DNA from: Butyrivibrio sp. AC2005
GTDB taxonomy: Bacteria > Bacillota > Clostridia > Lachnospirales > Lachnospiraceae
Direction of reading: 5' to 3'
Assembly (NCBI RefSeq): GCF_000424145.1
Contig: NZ_AUJI01000045.1
Location: 1-35,876 of the forward strand
DNA: 35,876 bases
Under the pieces are notes generated by a model. The model was not told the origin of the DNA. It worked only from the letters and a program-made list of their open reading frames with translations, and made no database searches. Position numbers and translations under genes: made by a program. Shown piece by piece: positions 1 to 7,775 of this stretch (positions are counted from its first letter, which is position 1; each line of letters opens with the position of its first letter).

Positions 1-193
1 GCTGATCTATCCTTTGGTCGTAACGAGGACAGCGTCTGTGGCAGAACGGACAATCATCCTGATGCCATTTATCCGTCCGCGCATGGATTCTGAGGTGGGT
101 AACACCATCCCGATCAAGATAGAAGTTTGCATCTTCTACGACAGCATGATTGACATTGAGCAATTTTTTACATAATGTATTAGCAGAAACCAT
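1..193 (-). CDS. ISL3-family transposase, 5' end only (runs off window)
   Basis: The first 64 codons of a transposase read leftward from an ATG at 193 and stay open to the window edge. The translation has the ISL3 N-terminal zinc-binding region: a DDCPFC pair followed by HRRCPRYDQR, that is CxxC-x3-C and then the Tyr-Asp pair that precedes the helix-turn-helix in this family. Upstream of it is a short strand reading THLRIHARTDKW, also typical of ISL3 N-termini. An AGAGG sequence sits about 10-14 bases before the ATG. ISL3 enzymes are DDE transposases that move the element by cut-and-paste. Only the DNA-binding start is visible, so whether the catalytic part is intact cannot be judged. The opposite-strand reading frame over the same bases is taken as a shadow because it lacks such a motif. 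Confidence 0.8.
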   Translation of the reverse strand, partial: MVSANTLCKKLLNVNHAVVEDANFYLDRDGVTHLRIHARTDKWHQDDCPFCHRRCPRYDQRIDQ

Positions 194-262
194 CTGTGGG
201 TACCTCTGGTATCTCTGTAGTATAGTTTGGACGCTAATACATTACAGAAACACAGATGGTTT
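187..262. repeat. Inverted repeat spanning the ISL3 transposase start
   Basis: Twelve bases at 187-198 (AAACCATCTGTG) are exactly reverse-complementary to 251-262 (CACAGATGGTTT), 52 bases apart. The left arm covers the transposase start codon, so in the transposase mRNA this stem would fold over the initiation site. A second, weaker pairing (GTGGGTAC at 196-203 with GTACCCAC at 297-304) extends the structure. It could hold transposase translation low or be part of the element's end; the sequence does not decide. Confidence 0.5.
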
Positions 263-297
263 TTCAATTGCAAATATACATCAGAGGACTGGCATAG

Positions 298-441
298 TAC
301 CCACCATCATGCCAGAAGCCTCTAATAATCAAAGCTTTGCAAGATGCAGGCTACGACGTTGAAATTGATAACAGAATGCTAATAGTAGATGATTACGACA
401 CCAATAATGGAGTCGCTGTAAAAATCGAAGCTTTGCCGTAA
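298..441 (+). pseudogene. 3' remnant of an unidentified gene
   Basis: An open frame follows a TAG at 295-297 and ends at TAA 439-441. The last 40 codons look protein-coding: LIIKALQDAGYDVEID, then MLIVDDYDTNNGVAV and the end KIEALP. No start codon with a ribosome binding site precedes it, and the sequence to its left belongs to the ISL3 element, so this is best read as the tail of a gene cut off by that insertion. The family was not recognised. It ends only 9 bases before the TnpA remnant in the same orientation. Confidence 0.4.
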
Positions 442-450
442 ATACATCCT

Positions 451-666
451 ATGGACAACAGATATAACCATTGCAACAGACGCAAGTACAGTCTAAAAGT
501 GCATATAGTTCTCGTCACTAAGTACCGCAAACAGATACTTAAAGGCTCTATTGCTGACGATGCTAAACAGCAAATATATGATATCTGTAATTCTAAAGGT
601 TACGGCATTATAGCTATGGAAACCGACAAAGACCATATACATTTCCTGATTACATTTTTATGTTAA
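451..666 (+). pseudogene. tnpA: Truncated IS200/IS605 TnpA (Y1 transposase)
   Basis: The 71-residue product matches the first half of the IS200/IS605 single-strand transposase: SLKVHIVLVTKYRKQIL near residues 14-30, then an ICNSKGYGIIAMETD segment, then the HUH metal-binding motif as DHIHFLI near residues 61-67. TnpA proteins are usually about 130-155 residues, with the catalytic tyrosine in a C-terminal helix. Here the frame ends four residues after the HUH motif (TFLC, stop), so the tyrosine helix is missing and the protein cannot be an active transposase alone. It appears to be a deletion remnant, perhaps with its right-end hairpin kept at 690-731. Confidence 0.75.
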
Positions 667-689
667 TCTAACAAATTTTAAAAAAACTT

Positions 690-731
690 AACGCGACTTT
701 TGAGCCCCTGACGAGGACAAAAAGTCGCGTT
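690..731. repeat. Perfect 12-bp hairpin downstream of TnpA remnant
   Basis: AACGCGACTTTT at 690-701 is exactly complementary to AAAAGTCGCGTT at 720-731, with an 18-base loop beginning GAGCCCCTGACG. Subterminal hairpins are the recognition sites at the ends of IS200/IS605 elements, so its place 24 bases after the broken TnpA fits a retained right end. A transcription terminator is the alternative, since T-rich sequence follows on the plus strand. Confidence 0.55.
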
Positions 732-970
732 TACTATTTCAATTATTATATAGAAAAATCTTATTGATATGCATATTTAAGCCATTTTCTTGCATATCAC
801 CGTAATCAAAATTGGTCTCGATAACTATCTGTGCAGATAGTTAAAATTATATGCATAGATATTTAAGAACTACCATCTATGATCTGGTCAAAAACAATCC
901 TCTTCTTGGCATACCACTACTATATACTTTTTCACCGATGAAAAATAGCTGAATATTGCTATATTTTCAC
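732..970. other. AT-rich non-coding stretch with one short palindrome
   Basis: No frame here looks coding on either strand. The only structure seen is a 20-base palindrome at 823-842 with nine-base arms AACTATCTG/CAGATAGTT around a TG centre, which could be an operator or part of an old mobile-element end. The rest is AT-rich and broken by stops in all frames. Confidence 0.5.
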
Positions 971-1001
971 AAAAAAGGAGCCTCAAATTGTATGAAGCCC
1001 C
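971..1001 (-). terminator. Rho-independent terminator for the 1013-1677 gene pair
   Basis: Read on the minus strand, GGGGCTTCA pairs with TGAGGCTCC (nine pairs, two of them G-T) around a seven-base loop, and a run of six T follows. It lies 12 bases past the stop of the small gene at 1013, as expected for the end of a transcript. Confidence 0.75.
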
Positions 1002-1012
1002 TTCTGAAATCA

Positions 1013-1288
1013 TTAATTCAGCTGTAATACCTTTTTATCATATTCTTCTATTTGTTTGATCAGTTCCTCCGGTACGTCCTTATCTTGATTAATCAGAATC
1101 ATGGCCTCAATCCTATATGGATTCTCATACTCGGGATCAATATCTCCTCTTACGATAGTAGTCTTAACCCCTATTCTCTCCAACATATTATATTTTTTCT
1201 GGCGTTTCTTCAGTTCTTCTTTAGTAGGCTTTACATCAGAACCCGGAGCTATAAAGGGCTTTGGCAATGTATTCAATTCTTTCTTCAT
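1013..1288 (-). CDS. Small hypothetical protein (91 aa)
   Basis: A 91-residue, highly charged soluble protein without signal peptide or membrane segment. The N-terminal third is basic with a lysine-rich helix (PTKEELKKRQKKYNMLERIG). The rest alternates hydrophobic strand-like pieces (TTIVRGD, IEAMILINQ) with acidic helices and ends in EEYDKKVLQLN. Its ATG overlaps the stop of the upstream JAB-domain gene by four bases, and a terminator follows directly, so the two are co-transcribed and probably translationally coupled. I do not recognise the family. Given the pairing it may act with the JAB-domain protein, but that is inference from position only. Confidence 0.6.
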   Translation of the reverse strand: MKKELNTLPKPFIAPGSDVKPTKEELKKRQKKYNMLERIGVKTTIVRGDIDPEYENPYRIEAMILINQDKDVPEELIKQIEEYDKKVLQLN

Positions 1289-1677
1289 AGCTTTTTCCTA
1301 CCTTTCTTATAAATGAGACCATAATCACCACTATTTTTAAGAATGGTTTTCATAGCCAACTGTACTCTATCTTTTTTATCGGCATTTTCCCTCACCAACT
1401 TGAAGTACTCCGCCATTGCAGATCCAGAATCAAAACCAGTATCCTTAATCAACACATACACTGTACCATCATTTCCTACAATCGTCATCATATACAGTGA
1501 CACATTGAAACAAAATGTTACAAAATCAGTCCCAGAAAACGTGCCAGCGCTCGGGTGGTTATGCAAAAGCAATAATGAATTCTTGCTACTTGTCTGTAAT
1601 GCCTCCTTAGCTTCAGGATTATCAGCAATATCAGCGTTACCTGCTTCTTTTCCTTCAACAACCCAATAATTCCACAA
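1285..1677 (-). pseudogene. JAB/RadC-like metalloprotease-fold domain, N-terminally truncated
   Basis: The frame encodes a JAB (MPN-like) domain with the zinc signature HNHPSAGTFSGTD: His-x-His, then Ser and Asp at the spacing seen in RadC-like and phage-type JAB proteins. It continues as FVTFCFNVSLYMMTIVGNDGTVYVL, the usual next strands. The upstream part that should carry the conserved glutamate is absent: the only possible start is a TTG at 1677 directly after a TGA, with no clear ribosome binding site. The preceding 90 bases hold only another short open frame tail (LVKAWQELVRVSA). The gene is therefore probably the surviving C-terminal 130 residues of a larger protein. JAB enzymes cleave isopeptide or peptide bonds; activity here is doubtful. 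It is coupled to the 91-residue gene downstream. Confidence 0.55.
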
Positions 1678-1779
1678 TCACTTTATGCACTGACTCTTAC
1701 CAGCTCCTGCCAGGCCTTTACCAATTTACGTTATTCAGATAATTATACTCCAAAGTGTAACCCCGCAGAGATTTTCAGA

Positions 1780-4029
1780 TCATAGCCTTCTGATATCTAT
1801 CTTTTCGTATTTTTTATACCCCTCATGAATAAGTTCTGTAACGAGCTTTTCATCTTCTGTCTTTGTAAAGCGGTACAGGTTGTACTTTCCTTCTTCGAAC
1901 TGATAATCCTCCCCATTGTCCTGAAAATGATCGTAAGAAGCATCTCCCGGTGTAGTAACAAGTATCAGCCTGTCATATGTCTTTTCACCCACGTACTGCA
2001 CCACCTCGTATGTAGGGATAATGCTGCCCTCTCGGATAAATATCGGGCACACATCCAGTGGAGCATCCTTTACAATGTACTGCATTCCTTCGTAAGCCTG
2101 CCCTGTGAAGTAGTCATACCAGGTTCCCCTTGGCAGATATACCAGCTTCTTGGTTGCTCCCTGTTCTACCACAGGGGAAACAAGTACATTCTCACCCACA
2201 AGGAACTCGTCATTCAGATTATATGTGTTTACATCATCCTCATAATGAAGTACAAGAGGCCTCATTACCGGAAGTCCTGTTTCAAGTCCCTGGTAGAACA
2301 GATCATAGATATATGGAAGGAACGTGTATCTGAGTTCCACATGTTTGCGATAGATATCCATTACCTGCTCATCGAACTTCCAGGGCTCCTGTGCCTTGGA
2401 TCCCTTGGCAGAATGATTTCTGAAAAACGGTGAAAATACTGCCGCTTCAATCCATCTGCAAAGGAGTTCCTTATTCGTATCAGCTCCAAAACCGCCGATA
2501 TCTGTTCCCGCCAGCGAAAATCCGCTCATTCCCAGATTACAAAGCTGAGGGATCAACATTCTTAAATGTGCCCATATGCTCTGATTATCGCCGGTCCAGA
2601 CTGCACAGTACTTCTGGGATCCACTGTAGCAGGCTCTTGTGATAACAAGGGGTCTTTTACCTGTAAGTTTTTTCATCCCCTCATAAGTGGCAATGCCCTC
2701 AAAGTGCCCATAGACATTATGAAATTCCCTGTGGTCTGTTATTCTGCCATTGATCTCAAAAACCGTATCCTCCGGCAGTGGTCCTTCAAAACTGGCAGGT
2801 TCATTCATGTCATTCCAAATGGCCTTTACTCCCATATCTGTCAGGATCTTATGACTGTCAGCCCACCATCTCCTGACTTCCTCCCTGCCAAAATCAGGGA
2901 AAGTGGCATCCCCCGGCCATACCTTATTTACGTATATGCTCCCATCAGGATTGGTGGCAAAATATCCCTTAGATACTCCTTCATCATACATAAAATAGCC
3001 ATCTTCCTTTTTGGTCGCAGGATCTATAATGACAACAGCCTTAAATCCATCCTTCTCCAATTCGGAAATGAGATCTCCTGGTTTTCCGTATTTTTCATCA
3101 TCCCACGTGAAAACCCTGTATCCGTCCATGTAGTCTATATCATACTGCACTGATTCACAGGGAATCCGGTTATCTCTCATTCCTTTGGCAACTGCCCTGA
3201 TATCGTCTGCACTTTCATAGCCCCATCTGCACTGATGATACCCAAGAGTCCACAGCTGAGGCAACCCGGTTCTTCCTGTCAGATATGTATACTCACGGAT
3301 AATATCTGTCATTTTTTTGCCATACAGAAAATAGTAATTGAGGTTGCCATCATCAGCGCCATAGTAGAAATAGTTACTGTTCTCTTTTCCGAAGTCCATA
3401 TAGCTGTGGAATGTATTGTCGAAAAAGAGTCCGTATACAGCATCGCAGGTTTTTCCTATCATAAATGGTATCGATTTGTAAATCGCCGGCATGTTTTCGT
3501 TATGGATCTGGGGAATGTCTGAGTTCCAGTTTTCAAAAGCATAATCTCTCTTGTTGAGATACCCTGTCTTATCTCCCAGACCATAGAAGCAGTCCCCTTC
3601 TCCGATTTCTTTGATGATCTGCACTTTATAGTTATGAGCTTCAAGGTTTGAGACATCATGTCCTTCGGCTGCAAGCTCCTTTTTTGACTTATCGCTCAGT
3701 GTCCTTTGGATAATGCGCTCTCCTCTGTAATCGCTTAAGATCTTCTTTCCTTCAGCATCCAGGATCTCTGTGAAAAAGTCATCTGAAATCTTTACCTTCA
3801 TGTTCTGATTTTCAATGCATATTACATTATCAATGTCATAGACTTTATAATTACATGGCTTTTCTTTACTGCCTTCTATGGCAACCGATGCATAGTTTTC
3901 CATCCAGCAGGGTATCTCAAATCTGACGATCTCATCCGTAACAAGATAAACATTGGCTTTCCCGTTCTCATAATCGACAGATATCCTGTTTCCCTCATTT
4001 ACATATTTTTTTATCTTTCCAAGCTTCAT
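1780..4029 (-). CDS. GH31 alpha-glucosidase-type glycoside hydrolase
   Basis: The 749-residue protein is a family GH31 retaining glycosidase, most likely hydrolysing alpha-glucosidic or alpha-xylosidic ends of imported oligosaccharides. The catalytic nucleophile motif WNDMNEP is at residues 405-411 (Asp407), and the acid/base region is WTGDN (Asp481). The substrate-site arginine region ITRACYSGSQKY precedes it. The N-terminal 250 residues form the usual beta-sandwich, and a C-terminal beta domain begins near residue 620. There is no signal peptide, so it acts in the cytoplasm on sugars brought in by the adjacent transporter. It is the last gene of the four-gene minus-strand operon, 20 bases after the permease at 4050. 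Exact substrate specificity (alpha-glucosidase versus alpha-xylosidase) cannot be decided by eye. Confidence 0.9.
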   Translation of the reverse strand: MKLGKIKKYVNEGNRISVDYENGKANVYLVTDEIVRFEIPCWMENYASVAIEGSKEKPCNYKVYDIDNVICIENQNMKVKISDDFFTEILDAEGKKILSDYRGERIIQRTLSDKSKKELAAEGHDVSNLEAHNYKVQIIKEIGEGDCFYGLGDKTGYLNKRDYAFENWNSDIPQIHNENMPAIYKSIPFMIGKTCDAVYGLFFDNTFHSYMDFGKENSNYFYYGADDGNLNYYFLYGKKMTDIIREYTYLTGRTGLPQLWTLGYHQCRWGYESADDIRAVAKGMRDNRIPCESVQYDIDYMDGYRVFTWDDEKYGKPGDLISELEKDGFKAVVIIDPATKKEDGYFMYDEGVSKGYFATNPDGSIYVNKVWPGDATFPDFGREEVRRWWADSHKILTDMGVKAIWNDMNEPASFEGPLPEDTVFEINGRITDHREFHNVYGHFEGIATYEGMKKLTGKRPLVITRACYSGSQKYCAVWTGDNQSIWAHLRMLIPQLCNLGMSGFSLAGTDIGGFGADTNKELLCRWIEAAVFSPFFRNHSAKGSKAQEPWKFDEQVMDIYRKHVELRYTFLPYIYDLFYQGLETGLPVMRPLVLHYEDDVNTYNLNDEFLVGENVLVSPVVEQGATKKLVYLPRGTWYDYFTGQAYEGMQYIVKDAPLDVCPIFIREGSIIPTYEVVQYVGEKTYDRLILVTTPGDASYDHFQDNGEDYQFEEGKYNLYRFTKTEDEKLVTELIHEGYKKYEKIDIRRL

Positions 4030-4049
4030 AATTTAACTCCCGAAATCAC

Positions 4050-4943
4050 TTATTCTTTTACTGCTCCCATGACCATACCGCCGATCAGATATCTCTGAAG
4101 GAACGGATAGATCATAAGCAGCGGCATTACTGCCACTACTATCTTTGCCGCATTTAAGTTTCTGTTGGACAACTCCGAAACATTCTGAAGGGTCGAAGAA
4201 TTAGCTGCCCCATTTACAAGCTCCTGCAAATTGATGCTGAGCGACTGTATATACGTCATTATCGGATATTTTTCCACCTTCTGTATATATATTAGTCCCC
4301 CGAAAAAATCATTCCAGCTTCCAACAATGCTAAAAAGAGCGATGGTGGCAATAGATGGCTTTGAACATGGCACTACCACTTTTAAAAGAACCTGAAGAGG
4401 TGATGCGCCATCTATATATGCTGCTTCTTCCAGTGCCGCAGGTAATCCTCTGAAGAAATTCATCATCAGTATGACGGAGAATATCGGCACAGCTCCCGGT
4501 AATATCAGTGCCCAGATCGTATTCAGCAGATGCAGATTCTTGACAACAATATATGTCGGGATCATCCCTCCATTAAAAAGCATGGCAAAGATCAGAAGGT
4601 TCATGTATATATCTCTGAATCTAAATTCATCCTTTGTTCTTGTCATGGCATATGCCATCGGGATCACAAGGAGCAGGTTGATGATAAGCGCTATTAAAAC
4701 TCTGGCGACAGATATTGCAAATGATCTCCAGAACTGACCATCCTCCAGGATCCTTTCATAAGCCATAAGCGTAAAATCCACAGGAACAAGTCCCACTCTG
4801 TTCGCTGTTACCGCTGCACTGCCTGAAAATGATATGGCTACAATGTTGATTAGTGGCATAAGGCATAACAGCCCCAGAATTATCACCAGCAGATAAATGA
4901 CTGAAAGTCTTACCCTGGAACCTAAACTTTTATTATCTATCAT
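4050..4943 (-). CDS. Carbohydrate ABC transporter permease (LplC/YtcP type, CUT1)
   Basis: A 297-residue inner-membrane permease of the CUT1 sugar importer family. About six hydrophobic segments are visible, the first at residues 12-36. The ATPase-contacting EAA loop reads EEAAYIDGASPLQVLLKVV, followed by P-x3-PSIATIALF, as in YtcP/LplC proteins. The C-terminus GGMVMGAVKE is typical of this subgroup. It pairs with the permease just upstream (18-base gap) to form the channel for the lipoprotein-delivered sugar. Its partner ATPase is not in the window. Family assignment is firm; the substrate is unknown, though the GH31 gene downstream suggests an alpha-linked oligosaccharide. Confidence 0.92.
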   Translation of the reverse strand: MIDNKSLGSRVRLSVIYLLVIILGLLCLMPLINIVAISFSGSAAVTANRVGLVPVDFTLMAYERILEDGQFWRSFAISVARVLIALIINLLLVIPMAYAMTRTKDEFRFRDIYMNLLIFAMLFNGGMIPTYIVVKNLHLLNTIWALILPGAVPIFSVILMMNFFRGLPAALEEAAYIDGASPLQVLLKVVVPCSKPSIATIALFSIVGSWNDFFGGLIYIQKVEKYPIMTYIQSLSINLQELVNGAANSSTLQNVSELSNRNLNAAKIVVAVMPLLMIYPFLQRYLIGGMVMGAVKE

Positions 4944-4961
4944 ATCCAGCCTCCCTTATCC

Positions 4962-5873
4962 TCAGTAGATTCTTTGTCCGGTAAGACTGTGTGTAAGTTT
5001 GTTAGCACTCACCATCAGCACCATTCCGATCACGGACCGTAAAAGACCCACTGCTGTTCCAAAACTGTACTGTCTGCCCACAAGTCCGATCCTGTAGACA
5101 TATGTATCAAGAACATCTCCCGACTCATAAACCATCGGAGAATACAGGTTGTAGATCTGATCAAATCCGGCACTTAGGATCGTCGTCAGATTCATGGCTG
5201 TCATGAGCATTATTATAGGAAGCATCCCCGGTAATGTCACATGCAGTATTCTCCTCCACCAGCCTGCACCATCGATGGCAGCGGCTTCATGAAGACCTGC
5301 GTCAATACCGGTTATGGCAGCAAGATAGACAACTGAATTATATCCAAATTCTTTCCATACATCTGTACCAATGATGAACTTTCTGAAAACGTTGTTATCC
5401 CCAAGAAAGTTAATTCTCTCAAGACCAAATCCTGTGAGTATGCTGTTCACCAGGCCGTTTAAGTTGAACAGATTAACTGCAACCGCCGCCAGTACGACCC
5501 AGGAAAGGAAATGGGGCAGATAAACAATCGTCTGGATAGAGCTCTTTAGAAATTTCTGTCTTATCTCATTTAAAAGAATTGCAAAAGCAATTGCAAGAAG
5601 CATTCCAATTATGATCTTTCCTAGGGAGATCACTATTGTATTTCTTATTACCCTTCCTATATCAGGAAGATTGAACATGTACACAAAGTGATGCAGTCCC
5701 ACAAACTCAGAGCCGGTCAGTCCTTTTGCAGGCACAAAATTCTGAAAAGCCATTATAAGTCCAAGCATGGGAATATAGTTAAAAACAAGGAGAAACAACA
5801 TTCCCGGAATTACAAAGAAATGATAGTACTTTTTTCTCATCCCATATATCCTCTTAAATAAACCGGCAGCCAT
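4962..5873 (-). CDS. Carbohydrate ABC transporter permease (LplB type, CUT1)
   Basis: A 303-residue permease, the first of two in this importer. The N-terminus is basic (MRKKYYH), then comes the hydrophobic segment FFVIPGMLFLLVFNYIPMLG, the hallmark opening of LplB-like permeases. The EAA loop is present as HEAAAIDGAGWWRRILHVTL near residues 195-215, with Pro-rich LPGMLPIIML after it. The middle contains YLPHFLSWVV, also common in LplB proteins. It lies 26 bases after the binding-protein gene and 18 bases before the second permease, so all are one transcript. Together the two permeases should form a heterodimeric channel served by an unlinked ATPase. Confidence 0.92.
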   Translation of the reverse strand: MAAGLFKRIYGMRKKYYHFFVIPGMLFLLVFNYIPMLGLIMAFQNFVPAKGLTGSEFVGLHHFVYMFNLPDIGRVIRNTIVISLGKIIIGMLLAIAFAILLNEIRQKFLKSSIQTIVYLPHFLSWVVLAAVAVNLFNLNGLVNSILTGFGLERINFLGDNNVFRKFIIGTDVWKEFGYNSVVYLAAITGIDAGLHEAAAIDGAGWWRRILHVTLPGMLPIIMLMTAMNLTTILSAGFDQIYNLYSPMVYESGDVLDTYVYRIGLVGRQYSFGTAVGLLRSVIGMVLMVSANKLTHSLTGQRIY

Positions 5874-5899
5874 TTTTGAAACTGACTACCGGAAAAGAA

Positions 5900-7582
5900 T
5901 TAGTTATTGGTTACCTGTTCTGTTATCTCTGAGGCGATGGTATCTCCTCCCTGTGCCTTCCAATCCTTAACGAAAGTATCGAATCCTTCATCAATATCTA
6001 CAGCACCGGTCACAATCTTAATAAAACTCTCCTCTTCAAGTGTCTGAAGATTAGCCCAGTTTGTCTCCATTGTGTTTGTTGTCTCAGGATAGATCGGAGT
6101 TACCCAGTTGTATAGTCCCTTATCAGTCAGGTAGCTGAGGAGATCGACTCCTTTTGTTCTTGAGTGGATCTTACACCAGCCTGTAACATCACCGGTTCCA
6201 TTGTTATATGCGGTTATGGCATCGTAATTGGACTTCTCCTCGACAGTGGGAATCTCCTCTTTTGTTCCGGTTCCATTAAGGGCAGCTTTTAGTTTTGAAT
6301 ACTCATCAAGCAGATATGTGTTGGACTTCACCTCAATATTGAAGGGTCTTGCGGTACCGTCCACACCGGTGTTCAAATAGTCATTAACTTCAGGATACTT
6401 CTCAAGCAGCTCATCACTATTTACCATATCATCATAAAACAGATTAAGTATCATTATTGCCAGCTCAGGGTGCTTACACTTCTTGCTCACTACAACAAAC
6501 TCACCTGTGGAATTTGAGTGCGTGCAGTTGACTTTCCCTTCACTGTTTACAACTGCATAGGGCGTAAATACTGCATTGTTGTTCAAGGTATACACGTTGT
6601 TCAAAAGCCAGTCAGCGATGTGCCATGAACCAAATACCACACCTGTTTGTCCGTTTGTAAGAAGAGAGGTGATGTCATCCCAGGTTCTTGTCCCGAGCTG
6701 TTCGTCTACTATTCCCTCCTCAAATAAACCTCTTACAATTGATAATGCCTCCTTCATCTGCTCTGTTGTTGATCCGTAAATGAGCTGACCGCTTTCATCT
6801 GTATACCAGTGTCTTGGGTATGCTCCGACCGAGTACGCAATTGCGTTGATGGAATTAGTACCGTCTGATCCCTGGCTGGTAAGAGAAATATCAAATGCCA
6901 TACCTACCGGATTTTCTGCATTTTCAGGATTGGCTGTCATAAAAGCTTTTGCTATCTCCCTGACTTCGTCAACAGTAAGGCATCTGTCGCCGTCACCATC
7001 AACTTCAAGTCCAAGGCCATCGACCCAGTCCTGTCTGATCCAGCACATACTTGTTCCTGGATCAGAAGCTGTAGCCGGAATTGCCATCATCATACCGTCA
7101 AAAGTCACATTCTCAAGAGCTCTCCCCTCAAATGAATCATACAGCTCCTTGACATAATCACTTGCATATTCATCATAGTACTTTGTCAGATCCATTATCA
7201 GATCGTTCTCATACAGTTCCTTGACTTCATCTTTGCTGGCAACTTTCATCATGTCGGGAATCTCTCCTGCGGAGAGTGCCAAAGAAACCTGCCTGTTATA
7301 ATCGTCTCCGGATTCTGCCTCAAAGGCATCTGTGATATCGATATTAAGTTCCTCTTCTGCCATTCTTATGTAGGCGTTATCTTCGTAGTTGTCACCCTCA
7401 GGGAACTTGGGATTGGCCGTAGTCTGGCGTCCCAGAGCTATGCTTACCTTCTCCCTTTCATCGGGATCACTTACTGACTGGCTGTCGGTATCAGTGGCAG
7501 CTCCTCCGCATGCAACCAGTGAAAATGCAACTGAACATGCAAGACCTGTTGATAATACACTTCTTAATATTTTTTTCCTCAT
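5900..7582 (-). CDS. Extracellular solute-binding lipoprotein (LplA type)
   Basis: A 560-residue family-1-like sugar-binding lipoprotein. The signal peptide has MRKK, then a hydrophobic core, and the lipobox LVAC with lipidated Cys25, followed by a Gly/Ser/Asp linker. The length and motifs such as CWIRQDWVDGLGLE and the C-terminal FDTFVKDWKAQGGD fit the long LplA/YtcQ-type binding proteins that pair with LplB/YtcP permeases. It is anchored outside the membrane and hands sugar to the permeases. It is the first gene of the operon: a GGGAGG ribosome binding site lies six bases before the ATG. The divergent two-component genes begin 194 bases away, which suggests that they control it. Confidence 0.93.
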   Translation of the reverse strand: MRKKILRSVLSTGLACSVAFSLVACGGAATDTDSQSVSDPDEREKVSIALGRQTTANPKFPEGDNYEDNAYIRMAEEELNIDITDAFEAESGDDYNRQVSLALSAGEIPDMMKVASKDEVKELYENDLIMDLTKYYDEYASDYVKELYDSFEGRALENVTFDGMMMAIPATASDPGTSMCWIRQDWVDGLGLEVDGDGDRCLTVDEVREIAKAFMTANPENAENPVGMAFDISLTSQGSDGTNSINAIAYSVGAYPRHWYTDESGQLIYGSTTEQMKEALSIVRGLFEEGIVDEQLGTRTWDDITSLLTNGQTGVVFGSWHIADWLLNNVYTLNNNAVFTPYAVVNSEGKVNCTHSNSTGEFVVVSKKCKHPELAIMILNLFYDDMVNSDELLEKYPEVNDYLNTGVDGTARPFNIEVKSNTYLLDEYSKLKAALNGTGTKEEIPTVEEKSNYDAITAYNNGTGDVTGWCKIHSRTKGVDLLSYLTDKGLYNWVTPIYPETTNTMETNWANLQTLEEESFIKIVTGAVDIDEGFDTFVKDWKAQGGDTIASEITEQVTNN

Positions 7583-7775
7583 TTTTGTCCTCCCAATTTG
7601 GACGGCGCCGTGTTGATAATTGGAATTTTAGCAATGACATATGCTCATGTAAATAAAACAATTTTCCGTTTCATGACACAAATTTAATATCATCTGCCGG
7701 CGGACATTGAAAAAGAAATTCCACTGGGATAAACTGAAGCTGTCAGAGAAACAGTTGTCGGTAAAGAGGGAATTT
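7583..7775. promoter_or_regulatory. Divergent control region between transporter operon and YesN/YesM genes
   Basis: This 193-base gap must hold the promoters for both directions. It contains a perfect 10-base palindrome ACGGCGCCGT at 7602-7611, which is GC-rich against an AT-rich surround and lies eight bases upstream of the binding protein's GGGAGG site (7589-7594). On the minus strand, TTGTGT and TTTTAT 17 bases apart are a weak promoter candidate. The plus-strand gene has AAAGAGGG at 7763-7770. The palindrome could be an operator or a leader hairpin; the YesN binding site itself cannot be named by eye. Confidence 0.4.

Noticed and set aside
2..175. Plus-strand open frame at the left edge, mirrored with the transposase
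   Set aside because: It reads smoothly, but the minus strand has a specific ISL3 zinc-finger motif and a proper start; the plus frame has no recognisable motif and is treated as a shadow.
690..842. Two hairpins and palindromes taken as part of a CRISPR array or omega RNA
   Set aside because: The two palindromes have different sequences, there are no regular repeats or spacers, and no TnpB or Cas gene is present.
1825..2433. Long plus-strand frame within the GH31 gene
   Set aside because: It lies wholly opposite the GH31 coding sequence, lacks motifs, and has no ribosome binding site.
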